This document shows, piece after piece, positions 45,406 to 53,623 of a stretch of DNA of 64,000 nucleotides (position 1 is the first letter of the stretch; every line of letters starts with the position of its first letter). The notes beneath the pieces are model-generated. The model worked only from the letters and a program-made list of their open reading frames with translations. It did no database searches and was not told the DNA's origin. The stretch is taken from assembly GCA_002503055.1 (NCBI GenBank), contig DAQX01000026.1, forward strand, positions 34,598 through 98,597, read 5' to 3'. Both the position numbers and the translations under genes were made by a program. This DNA comes from Euryarchaeota archaeon UBA86 (GTDB lineage: Archaea; Thermoplasmatota; Poseidoniia; Poseidoniales; Thalassarchaeaceae).

Positions 45406-47236
45406 TGATAATATAGAGGTAGAGAAGTTGAGTGGAATTAGGACTAGAGCGGTGTTGCTGGTCTTGGTATTCGCCTCGGCGCCACTATCGGGGTGTCTTG
45501 GTAGCCAGACAGAGAAGCCTGAGCCCGAGGATAATCACTGGCTTCCTGATGTAGAAGATAGATCTGGTATGATTTACAGAGCAGACGATGTTTTCTCTAG
45601 AGTCTCTTGGAATGGTTCCCATCTGATTGACGAGGTTCGCTCGGTTTATGTCCCAGTGCCAGAAATCGATGCTTCAGATGGTGGTGCAGGAGTAACTGGC
45701 GGGGCCGAGGTTCACCTTGGTCTGTGGTTGCCCGTAATCGAGGGGTGCGACTGGGGGGCGGCAGAGGTTCCCGAAGATTGCAAGGTTCCGGTTCTAGCCG
45801 AGATAGGCCCCTACTACAATGATGGAGATGTAGACGCATTGACACCCGCCGACCGTCTCGGACGATTTCTAATCGAGAATTTCGTTCCTCATGGATATGG
45901 AGTGGCTCAGGTCTCCGTCTTCGGGACGGGTGAGTCGAACCATTGTATGGATCTGATGGGGTATGATGAGCAGGCAGGAATCAAGGCGGCTGTGGACTGG
46001 CTTGGGACTCAGCCGTGGTCAAATGGTCGTGTTGGTGCAATTGGTAAGTCGTACGACGGTAGTACACCATGGAATGCCGCTGCTGCGGGATCCGATTATC
46101 TCGCCACCATCGTGCCTATGTCGGGTCTGATAGGTGTTCATGATTTGATGTGGAGAAACGGTAGCATGGAGTTTCGAGGGGCAATCATGCACAACGGTGT
46201 CTACGGTTCTTTTGGGCTTGATGGAGACTCCGGAGATATTGAGAACGCATGTGAGGGGTATCTGGAAGGATATTACGCAGGACCTGCTGCTTACATGACC
46301 GGTGACAACCTAGCTTGGCTAGGCTCGGATTACTGGGAAGAGCGGCATTTCCTCACACCTGCGCTAGATGTTTACGAGGGATCGATATACATCATTCACG
46401 GAATGCAAGATTGGAATGTGGACCCTCATATGGCGTTCCCTGTACATCAGATGTCAATTGATGCTGGGTTCGATGTCAAGGGGCTGTATGGACAATGGGG
46501 TCACGACTATCCAGACCGTGTGAGTGGGCACTCGGGTTTGTCTAGCGGGCGGGGGGCCGAGGCATATCCGTACACACTGAGATGGGATTGGGCAGATGAT
46601 TTGCTGGAATGGTTCGATTACTACCTTCGAGATATTGGCCCACAACCGAGGCTGATTGCCGAGATTCAGGACAATATGGGCGGCTGGAGAGTTGAGTCGA
46701 CCTATCCGCCCGAGGATGTTGAGTGGATGATGATAGGTATGGATGAGTGTGAAATCCTGCTTGGTGGGTCTACTGTGACTTCAAGCAGCCAGACCAGAAT
46801 TGAATGTCCAGTGTTCGAGCAAGAGACTCGCATAGTGGGAACTCCAACTTTCCATGTCGAGGCGCAGATAGGACTGTTTGCAACCTCTGGGCATCTATTC
46901 GTGGAAATGGTAAGAACTTCTGACGAGATGCATCTCGGGCATGCTGTAATGGATTTGCGATTTCATGCGGGTGGCAAGGAAGGTGAAACATTGTTTCCAG
47001 GAAGTACTGTCATTGCGAAGATGGAGTTCTTCGGAATGGATGTTGTAGTGCCTGCAGGCGATGGTGTGACTCTACTGATTACTCAAACTGGAGAGGATTA
47101 TGTGCCTAGTCCGGTATCGGCACAGCCAGTCTCAATATCGCTCGACTCGATGAGTATTCTAGGTCTGTCGACAATCAATCGAACCTGTTCTGACCTGTTC
47201 TTACCGCCAATGCAAGAAGCGTATCCATTTTGCTGA
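45383..47236 (+). CDS. Lipoprotein S15/CocE-type serine peptidase
   Basis: A 617-residue secreted enzyme of the X-Pro dipeptidyl-peptidase/CocE group. The lipobox LSGC at about residue 38 follows the hydrophobic TRAVLLVLVFASAP, so the mature enzyme is anchored by a lipidated Cys. The catalytic Ser lies in GAIGKSYDGSTPW, Asp in IIHGMQDWNVDP, His in YGQWGHDYPD. The C-terminal jelly-roll (GTPTFHVEAQIGLFATSGHLF, PVSAQPVSISLDS) is that of the family. ATG 45383 overlaps the preceding gene by 23 bp; an internal TTG near 45428 would give a more usual signal peptide. Extracellular ester or peptide degradation is likely. Confidence 0.87.
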   Translation: MSIPFRFDDNIEVEKLSGIRTRAVLLVLVFASAPLSGCLGSQTEKPEPEDNHWLPDVEDRSGMIYRADDVFSRVSWNGSHLIDEVRSVYVPVPEIDASDGGAGVTGGAEVHLGLWLPVIEGCDWGAAEVPEDCKVPVLAEIGPYYNDGDVDALTPADRLGRFLIENFVPHGYGVAQVSVFGTGESNHCMDLMGYDEQAGIKAAVDWLGTQPWSNGRVGAIGKSYDGSTPWNAAAAGSDYLATIVPMSGLIGVHDLMWRNGSMEFRGAIMHNGVYGSFGLDGDSGDIENACEGYLEGYYAGPAAYMTGDNLAWLGSDYWEERHFLTPALDVYEGSIYIIHGMQDWNVDPHMAFPVHQMSIDAGFDVKGLYGQWGHDYPDRVSGHSGLSSGRGAEAYPYTLRWDWADDLLEWFDYYLRDIGPQPRLIAEIQDNMGGWRVESTYPPEDVEWMMIGMDECEILLGGSTVTSSSQTRIECPVFEQETRIVGTPTFHVEAQIGLFATSGHLFVEMVRTSDEMHLGHAVMDLRFHAGGKEGETLFPGSTVIAKMEFFGMDVVVPAGDGVTLLITQTGEDYVPSPVSAQPVSISLDSMSILGLSTINRTCSDLFLPPMQEAYPFC

Positions 47237-47272
47237 GTCAACTAATAGGGCACCCTATGAAACAGGAAATTA

Positions 47273-47346
47273 TGGAGCACGGGCCGGGATTTGCACCCGG
47301 GTCCACGGATCTGCAGTCCGTTGCATAGCTACTCTGCCACCCGTGC
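47273..47346 (-). tRNA. tRNA-Cys (GCA) with encoded CCA
   Basis: Full cloverleaf on the reverse strand: acceptor GCACGGG/CCCGTGC, D stem G10-C11-A12 with C25-G24-T23 and a G13-A22 mismatch, anticodon stem ACGGA/TCCGT with loop CTGCAGA (anticodon GCA), variable loop GGAC, T stem CCGGG/CCCGG. Base 73 is U, the cysteine identity base, and CCA is encoded. No intron. Two near-universal bases differ: the T loop is TGCAAAT, so position 55 is G instead of U, and the short D loop AGTAGCT places A at position 18. Confidence 0.96.
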
Positions 47347-47415
47347 AGCGACCTCCCGAGCCGAGAGCCCCCCTTGAAGGGTATGTTCATCTCCTTTGAG
47401 CCACCCGTAGACGGT

Positions 47416-48549
47416 ATGCCTCGTATCTCATCACGGTATGAGGGACTTGGTGTGGGGTTCGCTCCATACCTGCAACCTCCTGGACCAGGAGTGGTCAGAT
47501 GGACGGTAGGTGAGCCTGGATTCGATACTCCCGACGAGGTGATTGAGGAGACAATTTCGGCCCTCAAAGACGGCGAGACAAAGTATACTCGAGGCGCAGG
47601 CTCGATGGAGCTATGTCAAGCAGTATCTGACTACCTAGCTAAGCATCACGGTATTGATGTCGGTGCAGAAGATGTGGTGATTACTCCTGGGGCCAAGCAG
47701 GCTCTCCTATACTCCTTCCTGATGACAACCATGCCCGGAGATGAAGCAATTCTACTAGCCCCCGCTTGGGCTTCTTATGAGCCGATGCTCAAACTAATTG
47801 GTGCGGTTCCGGTTAATGTGCCAGTACGGCGAGACAATTTCCATCCAGACATGGATGCAATTAGAGGAGCGATAACCGACAAGACTCGAATGATTCTCAT
47901 CAACTCCCCGTGCAATCCTACTGGGGCTGTATTTACTCCCGAAGAGTTGCAGGAGATTGTTGACATAGCAGTGGAGCATGATCTGTGGATTGTCTCAGAC
48001 GAAATCTACGCGAGGTTGGTCTGGATGGATTATCCTCATGTCTCTCCTTACGCTCTACCGGGAGGAGGGGATCGGACTCTAATCGTCAATGGTTGGTCGA
48101 AGTCATGGGCCATGACTGGTATGCGACTTGGTTTCCTAACCGGTCCCTCCAATGCGATGAAATCCGGAGTCAAAAGTCAGGCCAACTCTGCCTCTCATGT
48201 CCCTACTTTCTTGATGCGAGCAGCTGCCGTCGCTCTAGGTTGTGATGACTCTGTTGAGATGTTCAATAGCGAGTATATCAAGCGCCGTGAGATAATGACA
48301 GATGGCCTCTCTGAGATTCCCGGTTTGAGGGTTGTCGAGCCTGAGGGAGCGTTCTATGTATTCGTCGATGTCACAGGTACTGGGATGACTGACATCGAGT
48401 TCGCTGATGGGGCTTTGGAAGCGGGGGTTCAACTCATTCCAGCATCACTAATTACTGGTGGTGCTGGTTTCGTACGCATCTCGTATGCTGCTGACGAAGA
48501 GGCAATTCACGAGGGTTTGCGCAGGCTGAAGGCTTGGCTACTTGATTAG
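47416..48549 (+). CDS. Class I PLP aminotransferase (aspartate aminotransferase-like)
   Basis: About 377 residues from ATG 47416; starts at 47383 (ATG) and 47374 (TTG) are also possible. It is a fold-type I transaminase: KYTRGAGSMELCQAVSDYL, TPGAKQALLYSF, ILINSPCNPTGAVFTPEELQ, VSDEIYARLVW, and the PLP lysine in VNGWSKSWAMTGMRLGF. Most like the archaeal/bacterial AspAT-Igamma group acting on aspartate or related acids; substrate not certain. It lies 70 bp beyond the divergent tRNA-Cys. Confidence 0.93.
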   Translation: MPRISSRYEGLGVGFAPYLQPPGPGVVRWTVGEPGFDTPDEVIEETISALKDGETKYTRGAGSMELCQAVSDYLAKHHGIDVGAEDVVITPGAKQALLYSFLMTTMPGDEAILLAPAWASYEPMLKLIGAVPVNVPVRRDNFHPDMDAIRGAITDKTRMILINSPCNPTGAVFTPEELQEIVDIAVEHDLWIVSDEIYARLVWMDYPHVSPYALPGGGDRTLIVNGWSKSWAMTGMRLGFLTGPSNAMKSGVKSQANSASHVPTFLMRAAAVALGCDDSVEMFNSEYIKRREIMTDGLSEIPGLRVVEPEGAFYVFVDVTGTGMTDIEFADGALEAGVQLIPASLITGGAGFVRISYAADEEAIHEGLRRLKAWLLD

Positions 48550-48584
48550 TCACCTTGAAATCGGCAAATCAACGAGGTCTCCAT

Positions 48585-48959
48585 ATGGGCGGCGCTGATG
48601 CACGTGGCGGACATGTTGTCCTCGACTACATCCAATACTCGCCGCCCGTCGAGAGAGATGGTGATTGGATGCTACAGTTGTTGAGGGACTGTGTCCATAG
48701 AGCTGGCGTCAGAGAAGTCCACTCTCATGTGGAGCAATTCGATGGAACTGAGAGTCCGCCTGGGTTCGCCGCTGTCGTGCTAATAGACGAGAGTCATGTC
48801 AGTGCGCACTGTTACTCCGAGAGTGGTCTACTGGCAATTGATATCTTCACCTGCGGAGATAGTGATCCGGTTGCTCTCGCAGATGACATTCATCGTGGGG
48901 TTGCGGAAGCTGTACCCAGAATTGAGTTGGCGGGAAGGAAAGTGCTCGACAGGTTCTGA
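48585..48959 (+). CDS. speD: S-adenosylmethionine decarboxylase proenzyme
   Basis: A 124-residue proenzyme from ATG 48585. It self-cleaves at E69-S70 to form the pyruvoyl cofactor; H75 and C90 (FTCGD) sit at the spacing found in bacterial and archaeal prokaryotic SpeD. It decarboxylates SAM, giving the aminopropyl donor for spermidine. The surrounding GFAAVVLIDESHVSAH and ALDIFTCGDSDP match the family. The next gene, a deoxyhypusine synthase-like enzyme that uses spermidine, starts nine bases on, so the two are very probably one operon. Confidence 0.92.
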   Translation: MGGADARGGHVVLDYIQYSPPVERDGDWMLQLLRDCVHRAGVREVHSHVEQFDGTESPPGFAAVVLIDESHVSAHCYSESGLLAIDIFTCGDSDPVALADDIHRGVAEAVPRIELAGRKVLDRF

Positions 48960-48968
48960 GGTGTGTGT

Positions 48969-49916
48969 ATGTCTGTTCGTGACTTCATCGACAGCAACTA
49001 TCGACACTTCAATTCTGGAGTGCTTGCTGACTGTGCATCCTCTCTGCGCTCTTTCCTAAAACAAGATGGTCGCCTAATGGTGACTCTTGCCGGTGCGATG
49101 TCGACTGCTGAGATTGGTAGGACATTAGCGCCTGCGATTAAGGCTCAGCGAGTGCATGCAATTTGCTGTACTGGGGCGAATTTAGAGGAGGATTTGTTTG
49201 GATTGTTGGCGCGTTCGAGCTACGAGAGTATAGGTGATTGGAGACAATTGACTGCTCAGGATGAGACTGGTCTGCTCGAGCGCGGAATGAATCGTATCAC
49301 CGATGTAGCCATTCCCGAAGATGAGGCAATTAGAGGTGTCGAGGGTCCACTGATGGCTCTATGGGAAGATGCAGAAGCCGCTGGAGATAGTAGATTCCCT
49401 CATGAATTCCTATACGACTTGCTGTTGCATGGTAATCTGGAGTTCGATGGTAATCCTGAACATTCCTGGCTGATGGCTGCAGCGGATGCAAACCTACCAA
49501 TCTTCACTCCAGGATGGGAGGACAGTACACTGGGCAACATTCTCGCTGCTAGAGTTCTCGACTGTTCATTGAAAGGCCCGGGTATTGTCAAGGGCGGACT
49601 GGAGGCTATGCAGGCACTTGCGGATTGGTATAGAGAGGATGATTCGCCCACAGGTATGCTACAGGTCGGAGGAGGAATTGCGGGTGACTTTGCAATCTCC
49701 GTAGTTCCGATGTTGAGGCAGGATGCGAAAGTGGATGTGCCACTATGGGCTTGGTTCGCACAGATTTCAGAGTCTAGGCCCTCGTACGGAGGTTATTCAG
49801 GAGCACCTCCTAACGAGAAGATTAGTTGGGGTAAGATCTCAGAAGATACCCCTCGATTTGTGATAGAGTCGGATGCAACTATCGTATTGCCACTATTATT
49901 GGCAGCTCTAGAATAG
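48969..49916 (+). CDS. Deoxyhypusine synthase-like protein
   Basis: A 315-residue protein of the deoxyhypusine synthase family. The C-terminal GGYSGAPPNEKISWGKISEDTPRFVIESDATIVLPLL has the catalytic lysine K289 in WGKI. Residues GANLEEDLFG, LPIFTPGWEDSTLGN and GGGIAGDFAI provide NAD- and spermidine-binding elements. It transfers the aminobutyl group of spermidine to a lysine of aIF5A in most archaea. The GYSGAPPNEK variant also resembles bacterial homologues that act as homospermidine or related synthases, so aIF5A modification is likely but not certain. Confidence 0.87.
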   Translation: MSVRDFIDSNYRHFNSGVLADCASSLRSFLKQDGRLMVTLAGAMSTAEIGRTLAPAIKAQRVHAICCTGANLEEDLFGLLARSSYESIGDWRQLTAQDETGLLERGMNRITDVAIPEDEAIRGVEGPLMALWEDAEAAGDSRFPHEFLYDLLLHGNLEFDGNPEHSWLMAAADANLPIFTPGWEDSTLGNILAARVLDCSLKGPGIVKGGLEAMQALADWYREDDSPTGMLQVGGGIAGDFAISVVPMLRQDAKVDVPLWAWFAQISESRPSYGGYSGAPPNEKISWGKISEDTPRFVIESDATIVLPLLLAALE

Positions 49917-51149
49917 GTCAGCGTAGTTATCACACTGCTCGCTGATTCGAATGAGTTGGTTGTACTTCGCTGTGCGATCACTCCTGGCTGGAGCTCCGGT
50001 CTTGATCTGGCCAGCGTTGGTCCCTACTGCTAGGTCCGATATCATGTGATCAGAGGTTTCTCCAGAGCGGTGGCTGATGACGGTGGCAAATCCTGCTGAG
50101 CGAGCCATCTCGATTACACGCATCGTCTCACTCACTGTGCCAATCTGATTGAGTTTGATGAGAATTGCATTGCTAGCCCCCTCTGCTATTCCCTTCGATA
50201 GTCTGGTTGGGTTGGTCACATACAAATCGTCCCCTACCACTTGTACTCTGTGACCTTCCCTGATAGTGAACTCGGACCAAGCCCCCCAGTCGTCCTCCCC
50301 GAAGGCATCCTCGAGAGATACAATCGGATAGTTGTCAAGCCAAGACGAGTACAATTGGCCGAGTTCAGAACCCGACAATATATCTCCATCAATGTGGTAG
50401 CCGTCTTCTAAGCAGAACTCCTGAGCTGCGCAGTCTAGAGCGATTGAGACTTGATCTCCGGGGATATATCCAGCCCCGGTGATTGCGCTCAGCACGAGTC
50501 TGAGTCCGTCTTCATTGCGAGGAAGGTTTGGTGCGAACCCCCCTTCGTCTCCTATTCCTCCCAGTAGTCCTTCTTCCTTGAGTACTGACTTGAGTGAATG
50601 ATAGATTTCCACACCCGCACGCAGTGCATCGGAGAACGAATTGAATCCGTGTGGAACTACCATGAACTCCTGGATGTCTACATTCGAAGTTGCATGAGCC
50701 CCGCCATTGAGTATATTCATCTGTGGTACTGGAATACTACTCGGTCCATCTCCTGCTATATGCTCCCAGAGTGATTTGGATGAGGCTGCTCTGAGGCATG
50801 CCATCGAAACTCCTAGCATTGCATTGGCGCCCAGTCTAGCCTTATTCTCTGTTCCATCGAGTGAGATGAGTACGGCATCAATTCCTTCCTGATCTGTAAC
50901 ATCCATTCCAATCAATGCATCGCGAATCTCGCCGTTGACATTTGCAACAGCTGAAGTTACTCCTTTACCTACCCATTTGTCGCCGCCATCTCGTAGTTCA
51001 ATCGCCTCGTAACTGCCAGTGCTGGCGCCCGATGGAACCGCTGCGCGTCCCTGTAATTGTCCATCTATGTAACAGTCGACTTCTACTGTAGGATTGCCTC
51101 GTGAGTCTAGAATGGCTCGGGCGGAGAGGTCGCTGATAGCGCCACTCAT
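49908..51149 (-). CDS. eno: Enolase
   Basis: About 413 residues from ATG 51147-51149. It interconverts 2-phosphoglycerate and phosphoenolpyruvate. The start ARAILDSRGNPTVEVD, SGASTGSYEAIELRDG, the metal-binding carboxylates (SIALDCAAQEFC, VSLEDAFGEDDW, VVGDDLYVTN), and the terminal signature KLNQIGTVSETMRV, SHRSGETSDHMISDLAVGTNAGQIKTGAP are all present. The 3' end overlaps the deoxyhypusine synthase-like gene by nine bases tail to tail. Confidence 0.97.
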   Translation of the reverse strand: MSGAISDLSARAILDSRGNPTVEVDCYIDGQLQGRAAVPSGASTGSYEAIELRDGGDKWVGKGVTSAVANVNGEIRDALIGMDVTDQEGIDAVLISLDGTENKARLGANAMLGVSMACLRAASSKSLWEHIAGDGPSSIPVPQMNILNGGAHATSNVDIQEFMVVPHGFNSFSDALRAGVEIYHSLKSVLKEEGLLGGIGDEGGFAPNLPRNEDGLRLVLSAITGAGYIPGDQVSIALDCAAQEFCLEDGYHIDGDILSGSELGQLYSSWLDNYPIVSLEDAFGEDDWGAWSEFTIREGHRVQVVGDDLYVTNPTRLSKGIAEGASNAILIKLNQIGTVSETMRVIEMARSAGFATVISHRSGETSDHMISDLAVGTNAGQIKTGAPARSDRTAKYNQLIRISEQCDNYADLF

Positions 51150-51197
51150 TGATTCGGCGACCTGTCGTCTGCCTCTCAAGGTTGCGATTGTAGGAAA

Positions 51198-51632
51198 TCA
51201 CGAGTTGAGCCAACTCAACCAACGAGCGACACGGCTCTGAACCTCTGGTACTTCCATCTCAGAGCGACAGTTGTGCTCCCAGCAAAGTTGCTCCTCAGTG
51301 GGAGAGATTGAGAATAATTCAGCGCGAAACAATACACCATCGTGCTCGCTACATTTCTCGCGGTTGTCATCCACAAAGCAGTGCAGAAGATGCTTGGGGA
51401 AGTGTTGCATCTTACCGTTGGATGGGGAGCATAACATAACACTCCTCTCTAGGAATAGAAGTGAGTCCCCCGTACTTGCATCAACCTCATGCCCAAGTAT
51501 CTTAGTAGCGGTCAAGAGTGATGCGACATCGACATTGTACCACTGGGTCTGAGTCGATGGTATGTCAAGCTCTGAGACATCGTCGAGGTATTCCTGTACA
51601 CGAAGTTGACTTGTCGTCTCCTCGCCCGACAT
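51198..51632 (-). CDS. Uncharacterised 144-residue cytoplasmic protein
   Basis: From ATG 51630-51632, giving 144 residues. A TATA box at 51685-51691 on this strand predicts transcription start near 51660, which favours this start over an in-frame start at 51731. The sequence has seven Cys and three to four His, with no CxxC pairs (CWEHNCRSE and HLLHCFVDDNREKC), and an acidic N-terminus (QLRVQEYLDDVSELDIPS). No family recognised. It is divergent from an Lrp-type regulator and may be its target. Confidence 0.6.
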   Translation of the reverse strand: MSGEETTSQLRVQEYLDDVSELDIPSTQTQWYNVDVASLLTATKILGHEVDASTGDSLLFLERSVMLCSPSNGKMQHFPKHLLHCFVDDNREKCSEHDGVLFRAELFSISPTEEQLCWEHNCRSEMEVPEVQSRVARWLSWLNS

Positions 51633-51684
51633 CGTATACGGATTTACGCCATCCCATTTGAACGCAACTTTCGTGTTGTGTAGA

Positions 51685-51691
51685 AATATAC
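51685..51691 (-). promoter_or_regulatory. TATA box of the 51632 gene
   Basis: Reads AGTATATTTCT on the reverse strand, within GTAG-AAATATA-CTAC inverted arms (51680-51694). Transcription would start near 51660, giving a leader of about 28 bases. Confidence 0.45.
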
Positions 51692-51745
51692 TACAGATTC
51701 CGGAAAGATTTGTGAATCGGTTTTCACACATAGAGCACTCAAACT

Positions 51746-51754
51746 ACAAATAAG
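51746..51754 (+). promoter_or_regulatory. TATA box of the Lrp-type regulator (leaderless)
   Basis: ACAAATAAG centred about 26 bp before the ATG at 51776 implies transcription starting at or next to the start codon. Confidence 0.45.
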
Positions 51755-51775
51755 GGTCTATTTTCGGCGCAACCC

Positions 51776-52198
51776 ATGGTTGAGGTAGACAGTCTTGATA
51801 GAGCCATTTTAGGAGTATTACGTGACTCAGCGAGAGCGCCCTTTGTCGATATTGCAAAGCAGGTTGGAGTGACCGAACGAACGGTCAGAACACGCATGCG
51901 CAGGTTGGAGGAAGAGGGGGTTGTCCGAGGCTATACAATCAGAGAAGCAGGAATCGGGCTTACCGCTTTGGTTCGGCTCAAGATTGGTCCAGGAACTGAG
52001 ATTGGAACGCTTGCTGGGGAGTTCTCGGCATGGCCGGGTGTTGAGTGTGTTTACGAGGTTAGCGGGGATGCGGATCTGGTAGCTGTCGTACATGTCGATG
52101 ACACGGTGGCACTACGCGGGCTGCTCGATGAGATGTGGTTGGCTGCGCCGGGAGAGATTAGTTCGACACAAACCGAGTTGGTGCTCGAGCAGTACTGA
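51776..52198 (+). CDS. Lrp/AsnC family transcriptional regulator
   Basis: A 140-residue regulator. Residues 4-60 form the winged helix (LDRAILGVLRDSARAPFVDIAKQVGVTERTVRTRMRRLEEEGVVRGYTI); residues 65-140 form the RAM ligand domain (FSAWPGVECVYEVSGDADLVAVVHVDDTVAL). Such proteins bind DNA as dimers or octamers and respond to amino acids. The effector is unknown. It is divergent from the unknown gene ending at 51632, a typical Lrp target arrangement. Confidence 0.92.
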   Translation: MVEVDSLDRAILGVLRDSARAPFVDIAKQVGVTERTVRTRMRRLEEEGVVRGYTIREAGIGLTALVRLKIGPGTEIGTLAGEFSAWPGVECVYEVSGDADLVAVVHVDDTVALRGLLDEMWLAAPGEISSTQTELVLEQY

Positions 52199-53035
52199 TT
52201 ACGGCTTTCGCATCAAGATTCTTTGGTAGGCCATAGAACCGCTCACAAAGCCCTCGTAGACGGGTGTTCCTTTCAGACCCGCAAAGGTCTCGAAACTTCT
52301 CCTTACGGACTTGGGTACATTGTCCTCAATTGCTTTCATCTTCTGTTCATTTATTTGATCTAGGGCTGTGATGACTTCTTGTACCACATCAGTCGACTCA
52401 ACTATCTCAAAGCCTTTTGACTGAAATAACCCGGGTAGCGATGCCATAGTATCAGCGTCTCGTAGGTCTGTCCAGCAGAACATCCCTCCTGTCCTGAGCA
52501 CTCTGTATGCTTGCTCTACGAAGGCCGACATATCGCCGTAGCAATGAGAAGATTCGACATTGTATACAACATCGAAACACTCGTTTTCGAATGGAAGATC
52601 CTGGGCGTTACCTTCGATAAATTCTAGATTGGTCTGATTAGCATACCATCGCTTGCAATGACTGACTGCCTCGGCTGAGAAATCGACTCCTACCAATCTG
52701 ACAGGGGAATGTGTCTTGGCGATCCAACTTGCTCCCCCTCCTCGGCCCGAGCCGACCTCGAGTACTTCTCGTCCTTCGAGATCGACGCCTCTGATATTCA
52801 TCGAGTATAGTTGGATGAACATCCTATTGGGTTCATCTTCATTTTCGAGTTTGGGGCCATTGCCATCCTCGAAGCCGTAATTCATGAATTGGAATTCAGA
52901 TTGATCATTCGCTTTGGCGAGTTTTTGATACCACCATTTCCACATCCGATTCTGGACTCTGGCTGGAGCGAATCTCAGTATCATAACGAAGAATCTAGCA
53001 GGTAGACCCATCTTTTTGGGGCTTGCCACGCGCAT
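52199..53035 (-). CDS. Class I SAM-dependent methyltransferase
   Basis: A 278-residue class I methyltransferase. SAM motif I VLEVGSGRGGGASWIA, an acidic ribose contact VGVDFSAEA, motif II-like GNAQDLPFENECFDVVYNVESSHCY and the post-motif VLRTGGMFCWTDL are clear. The Asn/Tyr-rich QFMNYGFEDGNG start is like methyltransferases of small polyketides, sterols or glycolipids. Substrate unknown. Its ATG lies seven bp after the redoxin stop, so it closes the dnaG-TPR-redoxin run. Confidence 0.85.
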   Translation of the reverse strand: MRVASPKKMGLPARFFVMILRFAPARVQNRMWKWWYQKLAKANDQSEFQFMNYGFEDGNGPKLENEDEPNRMFIQLYSMNIRGVDLEGREVLEVGSGRGGGASWIAKTHSPVRLVGVDFSAEAVSHCKRWYANQTNLEFIEGNAQDLPFENECFDVVYNVESSHCYGDMSAFVEQAYRVLRTGGMFCWTDLRDADTMASLPGLFQSKGFEIVESTDVVQEVITALDQINEQKMKAIEDNVPKSVRRSFETFAGLKGTPVYEGFVSGSMAYQRILMRKP

Positions 53036-53042
53036 GTGGCAC

Positions 53043-53597
53043 CTACATCTTCCACTTCACAGAGCAGCCGATACTGTCCGTCCTCTGAACAGAAACTGAG
53101 TCTCCTGCAGCCACCTCGTCAATTGCATCTGCTAGTTCTGAGGTTGAAGCGTGGGATGGATCTCGTGGTGAGTCGTCGAGACGCCCACGGTAGACGACAG
53201 TGCCTTCGGAGTCTAGCATGTAGAATTCGGGGGTACGCTCTGCGCCGTATGCACTGGCAATCTCCTGACTTTCGTCGTGCAGGTATGAGTAGCCCATGCC
53301 GCGATTGGCTCGCTTGACCATGTTCTCCCACGAATCAGATTCGTAGTTGATTGGGTCGTTGGAATTGATTCCTACAAACCCCATGCCACTGGAGGCTGCC
53401 TTAGCTGCGATATACTCGATTCTTCCTTCTGAACCCACGACATAGGGACAGTGGTTGCAGGTGAAGGCGATGATGGTCCCGTTCTCGCCCATTGCGTCGC
53501 TCAGGCTCATCGATTCACCACCTATTGCTGGGTTGGCATTCGGTAGTTCGAATTGTGGTGCTGTATCTCCTGGCTCTATCCCTTTAGGTCCCGGCAT
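53043..53597 (-). CDS. AhpC/TSA-like redoxin with TCNHCPYV motif
   Basis: A 184-residue thioredoxin-fold protein, starting at ATG 53595-53597. GDTAPQFELPNANPAIGGESMSLSDAMGENGTIIAFTCNHCPYVVGSE carries the family's C-x2-C redox site; GINSNDP and the later ERTPEFYMLDSEGTVVYRGRLDD with cis-Pro follow. The TCNHCPYV type is a common thioredoxin-like family of unresolved substrate, probably acting on disulfides or peroxides. It sits between the TPR gene and a methyltransferase. Confidence 0.85.
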   Translation of the reverse strand: MPGPKGIEPGDTAPQFELPNANPAIGGESMSLSDAMGENGTIIAFTCNHCPYVVGSEGRIEYIAAKAASSGMGFVGINSNDPINYESDSWENMVKRANRGMGYSYLHDESQEIASAYGAERTPEFYMLDSEGTVVYRGRLDDSPRDPSHASTSELADAIDEVAAGDSVSVQRTDSIGCSVKWKM

Positions 53598-53623
53598 GAT
53601 TCGGCGGGGGGATGGGAAGCAGT

